A DNA stretch of 64,000 bases, taken from NCBI GenBank assembly GCA_013407085.1, contig JACCGJ010003206.1, positions 62,001-126,000 of the forward strand, read 5' to 3'. How positions within the stretch are numbered: the stretch's first letter is position 1; every line of letters starts with the position of its first letter. The notes beneath the pieces are model-generated. The model worked only from the letters and a program-made list of their open reading frames with translations. It ran no database searches and was not told the origin of the DNA. Source of the DNA: Atriophallophorus winterbourni. Its lineage: Eukaryota; Platyhelminthes; Trematoda; Plagiorchiida; Microphallidae. The position numbers were made by a program, and so were the translations under genes. This document shows, piece by piece, positions 1-10,975 of the stretch.

Positions 1-75
1 CTTTCATCCAGAACTTCTCTGCTCAATTGTCTGTTTGAGATACAGTTTAATCCTAGAACACGGGATTATAACATT
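1..75 (+). repeat. 5' LTR, 3' end only
   Basis: This matches the last ~78 bases of the downstream LTR with a few substitutions. Just after it, an 18-20 base segment (ATTGGCGACGGGAAT) is tandemly repeated at ~75-110, where a primer-binding site would be expected. Confidence 0.75.
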
Positions 76-124
76 GGCGACGGGAATATAACATTGGCGA
101 CGGGAATTTACAACGAATCCAATC

Positions 125-1024
125 ATGTCATTTTCATCAGAGGATTTGAAAGCGATTCTTGATCATCAACACAAACAATTCGAACAAACACAATTGCGTT
201 TGATTCAATCGCTAACACAATGTCTCAACCTTCAGTCTTCAACTCTGTCCCAGAGTTCCAATTCACCAGCATTTATGGAATCGACTGCTTCTATAATTTC
301 AGAATTCAATTACGATCCTGCATCCGGTCTTACTTTCGATTCATGGTACAACCGATGAAAAGATACATTTCTGAATGAATTTTCCTGTCATGATGATGCG
401 TGGAAATCCCGCCTTCTTGTTCGCAAACTTGGAACTATCGAGCACGATCGTTTCACAAATTTCATTCTGCCCAAGCAACCGAAAGATCTTTGTTTTCCTG
501 AAACTTTAGAGCCATTACGGGAAATTTTCGGAGATCAATCCTCCTTATTTAACACCCGTTACAATTGTTTGAAGCTATCGAAACGAGATGGTGATGATTA
601 CGTTACGTTTGCCGGCATCGTTAATCGTGAGTGCGAAAAATTCCAGCTACAGACCCTTACGGAAGATCAATTTAAATGTCTTATTTTCATCGCTGGTCTC
701 CAGTCACCCCAAGAAGCCGACATACGTACTAGATTACTTTCTAAACTCGAACACGAGAAAGAAGTAACTGTGCGTTCACTCACCACTGAATGCCAAAGAC
801 TGATTAACCTCAAACACGACACAGCTCTCATCCAGCGGACATCGCTGCCGACTTCATCTGTCACCGTACATGCCTTAGCAAAAGAGACAGTAACATCTGT
901 CAAAAAGCCCCCTACGTCATGTTGGTCATGAGGAGATTGGCACTTTGCACGTTTTTGTCCATTTAAAAAGCATCAATGTCATCAGTGCCACAGACGCGGA
1001 CACAAGGAAGGGTTTTGTCACTCC
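125..1024 (+). pseudogene. gag: gag region of CsRn1-like retrotransposon
   Basis: The region reads in one frame from ATG at 125, interrupted by TGA at 356 and 929. It has a capsid-like helical region (about 570-830), then a nucleocapsid with a CCHC knuckle (C-x2-C-x4-H-x4-C, near 980-1020). A second Cys/His cluster lies just upstream, and its second cysteine position is now the TGA at 929. The same frame continues into pol without a shift. As it stands it cannot make a full Gag. Confidence 0.7.
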
Positions 1025-2578
1025 ATGTTAAAAGGCAATCACAATCCATCAAAGAGCACCCCAAAATCCGTCCGTCACAAGCAGTACCCTCATAAAAAAC
1101 TGCTATCTAATTCCGTATTCGCAACGTTCAACGGAGAATTTCAATCTCGACGTAAATACGTAATTGTTTCAATTAATACCGTTCCGATCCGCCTCCAGCT
1201 GGACACAGCCTCGGATCTTACGTTGATCTCACGTAACACATGGGAATTAATTGGAAAACCTCATATTCTACCCACCAGTCACGTGGCCCAGAGTGCATCA
1301 GGCAATACGTTAAATCTAATCGGAGAATTGATTTGTGAAGTCACTTTTAACAACCAACAGTTTTCTGGTAAATGCTATTTAACGGACTGTGCAAACCTGA
1401 ATTTACTCGGACTGGACTGGATTGCTAAACTTCAACTCATGGATGTACCTTTAAGTTCCATCTGTGAGGCTATCCAATCGCACACAACATCAGATTTACC
1501 TAATCAATTTACTGAAAATTTGAAAACGAAGTTTTCTGACGTCTTCCAAGACGGCCTGGGTTGTGGTACAAAACTGAAAGCTAGCCTCAAGCTTAGACCT
1601 GGTGTCACACCAGTATTCCGACCAAAAACCGAGTTATTTTCATGGCCCACACCAGAATCACCATGGTCCAGGGTTCATATTGATTTTGCTGGTCCGATTA
1701 ACAATCAAAATTATTTGATCCTAGTCGACGCATTCAGCAAATGGCCCGAAGTGTTTCACATGGTTCGAGTCACTTCAAGTGCAACGATTACTAAACTGCA
1801 GCAGGTATTCAGCCGATTTGGTGTCCCAGATACTCTTGTTTCCGACAACGGAACAGCTTTCACTTCGGCGGAGTTTGCATCATTCTGTCAACAAAACAGT
1901 ATTGAGCATAAACGCACGCCTCCGTTTCACCCACAATCCAACGGACAAGTAGAAAGATTTGTGGATACATTCAAGAGAGCACTCTTGAAACTCAGAGGGG
2001 AAGGAACCACGTCAGACATCATTGAAAGGTTCTTGCTCAGTTACCGAGCCACGCCGAATCCCAATGTACCTAACAGTGTATCCCCGGCAGAGGCACTCAT
2101 GAATCGAAAGATTCGATTACCATTGGACATCATCCGTCCATCGGTTTCTAATGAGATGTCTAGAAACCGACGCATGGAAAACCAGTTCAACCATCACCAT
2201 GGAGCCGTCAGTCGGTTCTATAAGCCAGGTGCATCCGTACTGGCAAAAGACTATCGAAGTGGTGGTGAAACATGGACACACGGACAAATTGTTCGCCGCG
2301 TGGGACACGTGATCTATGAAGTTGATGTACAATCTTCCATCTGGATCCGTCATGCAAATCAGCTGCGCCCATCTTCTTTGCCCGAGATTGTAAACCACGA
2401 TCCTGGTATTCCACTGGACATCTTGCTAGACACATTTGAACTACCTGAGAGTTTGACCATATCCTCGCTAGAAAAGCGAGATGTTCAAACTAACTGTATA
2501 CCAAGAAGATGGACCGACCGTGTTCGAAAGAAAGTCAAACCTTTGCAGCTGAACCCACGTAGACAGTCCTATCGTTGA
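1025..2578 (+). pseudogene. pol: pol remnant: protease plus integrase, RT/RNase H deleted
   Basis: This is an open 517-codon stretch. The protease has the catalytic motif LDTASD near residue 59-64. The integrase core shows the DDE residues in the contexts HIDFAG, VSDNGTAF and NGQVERF, followed by a C-terminal domain typical of gypsy integrases. Between the protease-RT linker (ending near PVFRPK, ~1625) and the integrase (~1640), about 1.5 kb expected for RT and RNase H is absent, yet the frame is kept. The integrase looks well preserved for such a broken element, which suggests a recent deletion. Confidence 0.8.
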
Positions 2579-2589
2579 AGACTTCCTGG

Positions 2590-2807
2590 GGGAGGTATTA
2601 GGAGGGTCACCTCCAAACGAATTATACTTATCATTGTGTTTACTTTACACTAACAATTCTTCTCCCTATTTTAGCCTACCCTTCATTTGGACTGTGGTGC
2701 TCTTTGTCCCACCTTGTATCAATAGAACTTTCATCCTGAACCTCTCTACTCAATTGTCTGTTTGAGATACAGTTTAATCCTAGAACCCGGGATTATAACA
2801 GTTACAT
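2590..2807 (+). repeat. 3' LTR
   Basis: It follows a purine-rich tract (GGGGGAGG, ~2588-2597) placed like a polypurine tract and ends in ATAACA at 2807. The last ~78 bases repeat the start of the window. The exact 5' border is uncertain by a few bases because the upstream LTR is cut by the window edge. Confidence 0.7.
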
Positions 2808-2874
2808 AATAACAAAAGGTAACTAGTTGGTTACATCTGGCAGAAGTCATCAGTTTTCAGGCGTCATTTTCTTA

Positions 2875-5557
2875 TGCCACTGCATTGTAATTTTGTGTGA
2901 TAGCCTCTATAACATGTTTTGTCGTAGGTCAGACACAGAGCTACATCGCATTTTTGACACCTCACTTTAGTCAATCCTTTTACACAGTGCTTGCATCACT
3001 TCCGGGTTTTCGAGATGAGCGGAAAAAGTCGAACTTTGTCGAAACAGACTGAATTCACTGGGCAAGAGATTTTCCTCATCTTCTGTGCTGCATGTCTGTT
3101 GTAGACCTTGGCCTTCCTCTTGGAGTTACGGGCGGAGTCATTAGAGCGATTGCTATGTGTTCTTCGAGGTCAGAGAGACACATTCCTGTTGAACTCATGA
3201 AATCACAGTTCCTTCGATATAGCAACCAAGCATTTATCACACTCAGATCTAACAGATATAAAAAAATCCTCATGTACCATTTTTTCGATTTGAAATCGGT
3301 ACGATAAAGTTCGATCAACATATTGCACAAATCGACTCCCCCCATGAATTTGTTATATTCTTTTACAGCGAAAGGTCTACCAACTTCTACATATGACTTC
3401 TGTTTTCGATCCTATCTCATCACTGTATCAGCCGGTTCTATTCCCGCATATGAAGAAAGTAGGTGAATTGGTTTGTTGTCAAACCACTTCACAGCTATTA
3501 CAGTGGAACCCGGGTACAACGAATCGCTGGGGAGAGAGTAAAATGTTCATTATAAGCGGAGTTCGTTGTAAGTAAACCGCATTGTCAGACATGTAATTTA
3601 ACCGCCGTTTTTCTGTACACGTGTAAACAAGTGAAGAATATCTTACCTTTGTGTCTTTCTGCATGCGTGTAATCCATTTGACGATTAGATGATGCCACAG
3701 CACACAGATCACAACATTAAATCCAAGTTCATGTTATTAATAGTAAATTTATTATAAAACGAAGTAGTAAAATCATCTTGCACACACACTGACAGTCAAA
3801 TCTCGCGTTTTCCTGAAGTAGCTGGCGATACCCTTTTGTTTAAGTTTTGACTTCGCCACTGCCTCGATCTCTCTCTCTCCACAAATTCAAGTTTTCTTTT
3901 GACGTCTCTTCCTTCTATCCTAAAAATCTCCTGCAGAGATCAAGAGCACTTCTGGCATCTTTCACAGACGGAGCTATCAGTCACAGATAATTCACGTGAT
4001 TTTCTTGTGCGTGCGTGCGAGTCAGTTAGCACACTGTAGGCCAGGCTGCCTGTGTCTCGCCAAGCTGTGTGTGTCAGTTCTATTCTTAGCGCACTGCAGG
4101 CCACTCTTGACGGAGGGTTGTGGCTTAAAGGCAAGACAAAGCGAGTTCGTTGTATGCATGAACTTTATTGAACAAACATAGCTGTCGGGAACGTGTATAG
4201 TGTTCGTAATAAGCGAGATTCGTAACGAACAGATTCGTTGTACGCATGTTTTAAATAGGCTTACAAAGAAGGGATTTATTTTGGAAATCATAGTGTGTTC
4301 GTTCAAAGCAGGAATTCGTTGTAAGCGAGTTCGTTGTAGGTGGGTTCCACTGTATAATACTATTGATTTCAACTCTGAAGTCGTAACTTCCTCTCACATC
4401 TTTTTGTAGCAGTTTATCATTCTTCAGTATACATCTTTTCAGACTGTTCACCCTGGCGGTAGACACATTGAGAATACCAGATTCCTGTAGCTTCCTTGAT
4501 AAGCCCAATGAAGAGAACCAGTTATCATAAAATAACTTATAGTTCTTGTGCTTGGGTATACCTTCAGCAAGCCGAAGTGCGTAGGTTGATGACACTCCAA
4601 CTTCGACATCTTCCTTCTTCCGATCCTTCCCCGTATAAATCTCGAAGTCATAAATAAGGCGACTCTATCCTGCTCTAGATATGACTTTATACCCCCATTT
4701 ATGTGGCTTTCTTGGATTGTATTGTTTTAAGGAGATTTGCGCTTTGGTAGGAATGATTTGTTCATCCACGGCTTGATGTTCTTCTTGTGGAAGTTTCTGA
4801 CAGTTCGATTTGACGGAATCTATAATTGGTCGAATTTTGAATAGTTTGTCATCTTTGTTGCCATCTTCCTTCTGCAAAATGTTATCATTAAGGTGAAGAT
4901 AGCGCTTTATCTCCTCATATCTGTCTCGACTCATATTACTCGAAACTGCTTTGAGGCTTAGCCTTTTTTCCAGTAAGTTCGATAACTAGGAACTTTGATT
5001 ATACCAGTTAAGAGTGTGGTCCCCACGAAAGTTCTCATATCCGTATTGTCAATTCGCAACTCTTTCCTAGAGGTCTGCGTTGCATAAATTTTGGTTTGGT
5101 AAACCATTGTCTCGAATGCCGAATTGTCGAACATCAACATAAAAAAGGAAATCGGTGAAAATGATCGCCATTCTTCGTCAACAGAAATTATATCATTTCA
5201 TTCAATATGTTCAGGAGGACAGAATTCCTCGTTCCTCTATGTTATGTCTCGTCTATCGCTCCTACTTGATTCGAGCACATCATTTTTAGTCGCGATTTCT
5301 GTCTCGACATTCCGCATGAGCTGGAGCTGCTGGATGACATTCTCTTCCTCCTCCTCCGCCTCAGTCAACACAGGCAAGTCGAAATCTTCATCGGACACGT
5401 CACAATTAGGACAAAGGATAAACTTCACGTCGTCATCCATCGACAGAAATGTTTTACAGAGATGACTTTTTATTTTGTCCTGAGCTGTTTCATATTCAGT
5501 CAAGTGAAATTCCTGTGAAGATGTGAGATTGCTGGGACCCGGTTTTTCACTCGACAT
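2875..5557 (-). pseudogene. piggyBac transposase pseudogene
   Basis: It reads from ATG at 5557 downward in pieces. There is an acidic N-terminal region (5557-5237), then DDE-fold blocks with the three acidic catalytic positions in recognisable contexts: AVDEQIIPTK (~4770), FYDNWFSS (~4520) and MGGVDLCN (~3345). Near 3020-2900 there is a C-terminal cysteine-rich domain of the RING-like kind (C-x2-C...C-x2-C...C). Frameshifts and stops occur near 5230, 4960, 4660, 3400 and 3070, and the 852-bp insertion splits the catalytic core. It is not functional. All three catalytic aspartates are still legible, so decay is moderate. Confidence 0.8.
3501..4352. mobile_element. pogo/Tigger-type MITE inside piggyBac
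   Basis: The 852-bp insertion has perfect 11-bp terminal inverted repeats, CAGTGGAACCC and GGGTTCCACTG. Both ends carry further GTTCGTTGTA-type subterminal repeats. It is flanked by TA on each side (3499-3500 and 4353-4354), the target duplication of Tc1/mariner-pogo elements. It has no transposase. Counting one TA copy plus the element as the insert, the surrounding piggyBac frame is continuous across the site, so this is a clean, relatively late insertion. Confidence 0.85.
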
Positions 5558-6343
5558 TTCGATGCTGGAATAAGAATGCTATGATTGTAAATTTATGTGG
5601 ATCATAGATAAATCATTAGTTATCAAATGGGCATTGCCTACTTATATGTACGAATTTAACAGAGTAGTTAAATGACCGTACAGCACAATAACGATCGAGA
5701 ACTTACTGAGAAAATGAGGACACAAATCTTGACTGTATATCCACGAAACACGAATGGTCTGACCGAGGAAATGAATCAGTCAACGGGGTGCACGATTGAA
5801 GGTCACCATGGATGCCTATCAGAGGAGATCTGGGTCGTGGGCGTATGAGTAAGTGTCCGCAGTTATCGATCGTGCGATCTGCCATGGAAACAATGAGCGC
5901 TACACGGTCGTGAGACACTTCCAACAGGCCTGTACGATTTTGGTGACTTCTGCCGGATGTAACATAAAGGTTACATCTATTTAAACGCAACGCATTTCGA
6001 AGATTTTCTGATTTATTCCAATTTTTTTACATAATGTCTTTGTAGGCATGACTAAGTTTATACTGGAACAAAATTTATAATAACTGAGACTTTCACACGA
6101 TTTTTATTCGGCTCACAAAACTGCGAATTGTGAGGATACGTTCGAAACCCGTACCAGCACATACTTTCTCTTTCACTGTGGACAAGTCAATGATGATTGC
6201 GAACAAAGAAGAAAACCACCCTGCAGTTGACAAAATTCTGTATGCCGCCGTGCAAAAAAATTCGGAAAATTCAGTTAGAATTAGCTTAAAATGACTTGCG
6301 AAGTTCATGTAACCAAAAGGTTACATCCGTCCTGAAAGGGTTA

Positions 6344-6600
6344 ATGCTGGGTGGTATTAAAATATCATTAAATGTAAACATATATTTCACTTGAAATGCC
6401 ATTTTTCCGTTTCAATGCCGAGAGCCACACAGTAGAGATCTGTGCCCCAGTAACCTTGTTGACTGTAGGTGTGTTATTAACAGCTGAAGTGCTGATTTAT
6501 ATTAATAAGTGAAAATGTAACAATGTAGTTGTGGAAGTACTAGTTTCAAAGAAACTGGTTTTAATCATGCCTTTAATCTGAATTTCCAATTAGCAGTTAG
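6344..6600. other. unassigned DNA between transposons
   Basis: AT-rich sequence with no coding signal or repeat that I recognise. Confidence 0.4.
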
Positions 6601-6760
6601 GATCATGTTTATAGGATCAGGTGCAAGGATTCCTCTGGTGTGTACATAGGACGGACAGCCTGGAAACTTCATGCTGGGATTGAAGAGCACAATAATCACA
6701 TTAATAAACATCAATCAAATGAGACGGCTTATCAGAGAGAGTGGAATGGTGTGCCGTATT
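6600..6760 (+). pseudogene. Penelope-like element, GIY-YIG endonuclease fragment
   Basis: A short frame around 6637-6740 reads GVYIGRTAWKLHAGIEEH, which aligns with the GIY-YIG nuclease block of PLEs and with the better copy at ~8335. The sequence before and after is out of frame. Only the endonuclease core is legible. Confidence 0.6.
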
Positions 6761-6933
6761 CAGTTATACCCTTGAACGCACGCTTGAGGGATTTAATACG
6801 GCGAACTGGCTGTTGAGCACGACAAAGTGTCATATAGATGTTTCAGAATTCGTGCCAGCATTGCAACGGCTTATGGCATTAAAAGAATGAGGCAAGAAAG
6901 AAAAAAGTGAAGAATCCGGTTCAATGGTGACTA

Positions 6934-7495
6934 ATGTGCGAAGTTGTGAATTTGCGTGCTTTGATTCTGGCGACAAGTGGCCTTCTTTATTTTTCAGAAT
7001 ATATAAGGCAACAGAGCATGTTCACTCTATTGCGACAGCGCCGGCTTGGTCATGTCTATAGAATGGAAAATGGTCGTATTCCGAAAGATCTACTATATGG
7101 TGAGTTGCAACTAGAAAGTAGACCATTGAGCAGACCGCACTTGCGGTACAAAGACGTTTGCAAAAGAGATATGAAAGCTCTTAGCTTTGACCCGGCGAGT
7201 GGGGAAGAACTTGCTCTGGACCACTCACATTGGAGGTACTGTGTAAAGCGTCGTCTGCATGCTGGGGAGGAGCAGATACAGCTCTTGGCTGCTGAACGCA
7301 GATCACGCCACCGACGTGCAACTGACGCAATACAACCGAGTTCTGACTATCGTTGCCAGCGCTGCGGGAGAGATTTTTCCTCCCGAATCGGACTGTTTAG
7401 TCACTCAAAAAGCTGCAAAACTTAAACATTCACGCGTTTGTGATGTACATCCATGGTCGACATCGACCGAAGGATGCCAACAACAACAACAATAT
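6934..7495 (+). pseudogene. RTE-like LINE, 3' end of ORF with C2H2 finger and CAA tail
   Basis: The frame 6934-7425 contains the block LGHVYRMENGRIPKDLLYG followed by RPHLRYKDVCKRDMKAL, the tail seen downstream of reverse transcriptase in many invertebrate LINEs. It ends in a Cys2His2-like finger (C-x2-C-x12-H-x4-C near residues 141-161). Untranslated sequence from 7426 ends in a short (CAA)n run at ~7478-7490, a typical 3' tail. The same 3' end recurs at 24085, 30795, 41585 and 52035. The reverse transcriptase itself is not present. Confidence 0.7.
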
Positions 7496-7599
7496 AAGGC
7501 ATCCTCGATTCATATTTTGCGACTAATCATCAGTACCAAGTCCTTTGAAATATTCACAAAGTTTATCACAACGGTCCACATTTGAAGCACCGGACTAGA

Positions 7600-7800
7600 G
7601 TCTCGCATTTGTTTGAGCTCATCAGCAGTGCGTATCTTGTATAGGGTCGGATTCGAACCCAGGACCATCACTATTGTAGTCCCACGCTTTACGGCTGAGC
7701 TACCGTCCACCGTTTGACCGATCGCGATAAAACCTTCTTGAATGTTTCTCCAGAACGGCACGTTTGAGTAGCGTCGGTACAAATAACTCGTACATGATTA
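7600..7800 (-). repeat. tRNA-derived SINE-like fragment
   Basis: On the - strand there is an A-box-like TAGCTCAGCCG and a perfect B box, GGTTCGAATCC (~7650-7660), spaced as in a tRNA gene. The T stem pairs poorly, so a working tRNA is unlikely. A tRNA-derived SINE head is the better reading. Confidence 0.5.
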
Positions 7801-8163
7801 ACTGATGAATTCCAATCTCCTATCCAACAAGAACCAGTGACCCAAAAGGTCGTTACGATATCTCAGCAGCATCGTTTGTTGTACGGAAAAGCTAAACGAT
7901 TAAGCTGACATCTTGCGATATGTAACTTGCTATGAAATACAATGGGGTTAAGCTAAGTGATGTGGCGCCAAAATTTACACCGGTTCGCTTCATGGTGTTA
8001 TCTTGAAGTATGAAATCACTTTGCCTCACCCAGTGGAAGTCTGCTTAAAATTGAAACATTCTCTCAGAGGTGAAGAAATTGACTACCACATAAGTCAACC
8101 GATCCCCTCGGAATTTCTATTATGGGAAAAGACTACACTATATCGCCATCCAAGATGCAAGAT
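7801..8163. other. unassigned DNA
   Basis: No coding potential or recognised repeat between the SINE-like fragment and the PLE unit. Confidence 0.4.
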
Positions 8164-8817
8164 TAAAGGCTTTTAAATAACATATCCCTGAACTCATGTT
8201 GGCATTTCAGGTCTTGCCTGTGTGTATCTTTACATGACTCTGATACTTTTCTTCCATAATATATCATCAATTACCTCTAAACATCTCTATGAATCGTGTT
8301 TATATAATCAGAGGTGTAAAAAATGTTCCATTATGTACATTGGACAAACTGCTAGGGAGTTTTACACGAGGATTGAAGAGCACAAGAAGTGCATTAATTT
8401 TATGTCCACGGGACATTAATCGAGGACTCAGCATTAGCTAATCATGTATTGGACACTGGCTATAATGTGGACTCTGACAATGTTGGTATTTTGCACTGTA
8501 TCATTAAGCCTTATACTGAACGTTTGCACGCGGAGGCAGTTGAGCTTACTCAGGCACGCGATTAACAAGGTAGACGACGGTGAAGTCTCTACTATATGGC
8601 ACTCGGAGCCGCGACGATCAAATATTGATTAAGGCGGAATTCTAAATAATTTTTGTTTAATTTAATAACCTAGTTAGCTTTATGCACAATAGTCACACAT
8701 TTGGCCGTGCGCGTGTGAACCGCAGTCCCATTCGGAAGATCTTATTCTGCTGAATACATCAAGCCGTGTTTCCTTTGTGTGAGATCAAATTTACGGTCAC
8801 CACGACTGTTTTACTCG
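8164..8817 (+). mobile_element. 5'-truncated Penelope-like element with GIY-YIG domain
   Basis: The reading region 8222-8419 has a Cys-x2-Cys motif followed by [19 protein letters not shown], a clear PLE GIY-YIG endonuclease. Downstream frames (8420-8560, with shifts) continue the domain (ANHVLDTGYNVDS). The whole ~654-bp unit, from GATTAAAGGC to TTTACTCGG, is repeated in inverse orientation at 18834-19488. That defines sharp ends for a truncated mobile copy. Confidence 0.75.
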
Positions 8818-9245
8818 GGCAGATCGAGCTGCCTAACTTTCTCGAAGCCGACGAACGCCTCGCGACTGACGGGTCATTCACGCTGGAGGAGATTGCGGAG
8901 GAGATGCTGTACAATGAGGAGCCGGTGGATAGCGAAGACGAAGTGAACGTCGAGGAGGAAATCGTTTTGTTCGAGGAAGCCCAGCGTGCTTGGATAACCG
9001 TCCGGAAGTTCATGCAGCAGACAAGCGGGAAGCCCGGTGTGATGCAAGCGTGTGTTCGGCTAGACAACGAGATGAACGAGATCCGACGAAACAAGATGCG
9101 TCAGTCGACGATTTTTGAGAGCTTTGGACTGATCGATTGAGCAAATAAATGATGGACTTGAGAAAATAAAGCCGTTTTTACTAACCCTCGTTACTATGCC
9201 ACTCTCGCTACTATGCCACTCTTGCTCGGTCCCGACGGGTGGCAT
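8818..9245 (+). pseudogene. pogo/Tigger transposase C-terminal remnant
   Basis: The frame ending at 9140 gives an acidic tail (LEEIAEEMLYNEE...) ending QSTIFESFGLID. This resembles the C-termini of Tigger/CENP-B-type DDE transposases. After the stop there is an AATAAA-like signal (9144-9170) and a repeated ACTATGCCACTC motif (9192-9223), probably the subterminal repeats of the 3' end. The upstream part is replaced by the PLE fragment. Confidence 0.5.
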
Positions 9246-9249
9246 TGTA

Positions 9250-9895
9250 CCGAGATTTGAGTGTATTTGATAAGTTCGTCAGCTACAAATCGTTCGAGAA
9301 CTTTAGAGACCACTGGCTGCTCCAGAGGATTTATCACAGAGCAACTAAAATGGTTGGCTGTCTCCGCAAACTACCATATGAGAATCGACTTGTGCATCTT
9401 AATTTGGAAACACTGCTTCGCAGATGGGTTCGATTTGATCTAATCCTAACTTATAAAATAATGAAATCCAAGATGCACTCTCTGAGGCATCTATTTCGCC
9501 TCCGGTCAAGCTACTGGCATTTGATATTTCACATTCCCACCGGAACTGCCGTCGGTTCTTCTATTCGGTGCGCGTTTGTTTCTTATGGAACTCAATACCG
9601 TCAGATGTTGTGCAATCATCTAGTGAAAGGATTTTCAGGAACCAATTGGATATATTTATGCTTAATAATTCCACCCTACATTCTGTTTCTATAACATGAT
9701 CCAAACGAATATCTTTTCCATCATAGCGCGACAATACATGACATTTTTTGTAACTACAAAACTTTCGATCTTCCTAATGCCTCAATTTATTTTGTATATA
9801 TTTTTATTGTCTTCATACGAATATTTTGTGGTGTTGTAAAGCTACGAGCTTTTTTATATCATAAATTCTTGAATCTTGACGTTGTGGTGGCTGAT
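9250..9895 (+). pseudogene. CR1 LINE, 3' end of ORF2 and tail
   Basis: The frame 9239-9694 contains LLQRIYHRATKMVGCLRKL, the conserved post-RT block of trematode CR1 elements, aligning with the copy at 34530-34135. The 3' untranslated part ends in the CR1-style tail ATTCTTGAATCTTGA at ~9875-9890. Strongly 5'-truncated. Confidence 0.75.
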
Positions 9896-9924
9896 TGATC
9901 TCGTCTTTGTCTACACGACTTGAC

Positions 9925-9996
9925 ACCCCTGGGATTTCAATAGGCTGTTTAGAGTGGTTATTGGAGTGCTACTTAATGACGTTCAACGTTCTGACT
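9925..9996 (+). repeat. R4 hammerhead repeat, left part
   Basis: AGGCTGTTTAG through CTGACTA matches the R4 unit at 40399-40478. The unit resumes at 10885 after a CR1 insertion. Confidence 0.55.
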
Positions 9997-10890
9997 AGAT
10001 TCAAGATTCAAGATACAAGATTTATGGTTAAAAAAGCAAATTGCTGTACACTACCATAGGATATACGTATAAAAAATTAAAAAATCGTTACTTGTATGAT
10101 CATATCCATGTTCTTCATAGGTGGAGCAAAAATAATCATCAATGGCGACACAGACTGAGGGAAAAGAATCTTTTGATGGACGGTAGTTCCGTGCGTTAAA
10201 AAATATAGACATCAATAGGTAGGAACCAACGCAGTAGTTCTCAATATAAGGTTTCGTAACCTTTGTTTAAAGATGTGCTCGTTCGCTGAGGTAACAATAT
10301 CTGTCGGCAAGCTATTCCACAAGAAGCATACACGAACAGCGAAGAAGTGACGACGACAATTCAATCGTGAGTGTGGGATTTGAAGGGTCAAAGGGTGGCT
10401 GCGTGTGGGGACAACCGAACCAAACTTGAAGAGGTGTTTGAGAGGGTGGGATTTCGCGTAGATGATTCGATATGTCAGAGTAGGTCGTGTAGGATACGCC
10501 TGCGCTCGATGGTGCACAGTCCAAGTCTGGTCAGTCGCTGCTCAAAGGGTAAATTATTCAATCCGGTAACCATTTTGGTTGCCTTGTGATAAATTCGTTC
10601 GAGGAGCGAGATGTTTTTTTCCATCCATGGCGTCCAAGCTTGTACAGCGTAGTCAACGACAGGATGTATGTAAGTGTTTAGTAATTTCGCGAATGAGTGT
10701 GGTGGGAAACGTCCGAAAATGTGTTTCAGTAAACCTAGCAAACTGCACGCACGCTTGTAGACGGCTTCGCACTGTAGGCTGTTCTTCAAAGTGCCCGACA
10801 CCAAGATTCCGAGATCTTTTTGTGATGTACTCCGTTCAAGCGGGTGGCTGCCAAGTGTATAGGTAAAGGGAAAGGGTTTTCCGACTTGCA
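9997..10890 (-). pseudogene. CR1 LINE fragment inserted in an R4 repeat
   Basis: Read on the - strand, 10891-10475 encodes the end of the RT domain (QKDLGILVSGTLKNS, then IYHKATKMVTGLNNLPFE). After a frameshift, 10517-10212 continues with [14 protein letters not shown]. It ends in the tail ATTCAAGATTCAAG (seen on the + strand, ~10003-10020). A likely 4-bp ACTA repeat flanks it. Frameshifted and 5'-truncated. Confidence 0.75.
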
Positions 10891-10975
10891 ACTAATACTC
10901 TGGGTCTGACGAAACTTCCTTGTTAGAGGTGAAACATTCCTCAAAACTGCTCTAACTTATTGTTTTTGAAATTTG
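10885..10975 (+). ncRNA. R4 hammerhead ribozyme relic
   Basis: GGTCTGACGA at ~10907 is followed by a hairpin (ACTTC / GAGGT) and GAAACATT. This is the R4 core with a damaged stem III (ACAT instead of ACGT). The following sequence (CTCAAAACTGCTCTAAC) matches the R4 body at 40525-40545. Confidence 0.5.

Larger units (their letters stand above)
1..2807 (+). mobile_element. Ty3/gypsy LTR retrotransposon, CsRn1-like, internally deleted
   Basis: The first ~75 bases match bases ~2730-2807 almost exactly (both run from CTTTCATCC to GGGATTATAACA), so the window opens inside the 5' LTR and the 3' LTR ends at 2807. Between them lies a gag-pol reading region (125-2578) in one frame: gag with a zinc knuckle, an aspartic protease, then integrase. 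Reverse transcriptase and RNase H are missing, deleted in frame. Two in-frame TGA stops (356-358, 929-931) also break it. The single gag-pol frame and knuckle resemble the CsRn1 clade known from trematodes; that assignment is from memory of the family. The element is non-autonomous. Its right edge abuts piggyBac sequence, so it probably inserted into that older element. Confidence 0.85.
2808..6343 (-). mobile_element. piggyBac-type DNA transposon, degraded
   Basis: A broken piggyBac transposase lies on the - strand (~5557-2875). The right end, read on the - strand, starts TTAACCCTTT at 6343, the TTAA target plus CCC terminus of this superfamily. Related inverted segments lie near 2830-2852 and 5941-5965 (GTTACATCYGGCAGAAGTCA read inward), probably subterminal inverted repeats. 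The left terminus is lost where the LTR element ends at 2807. A pogo-type MITE (3501-4352) is inserted in it. Confidence 0.75.

Noticed and set aside
7635..7735. Possible tRNA gene on the - strand
   Set aside because: A and B boxes are present but the T and acceptor stems do not pair; better explained as a SINE head.
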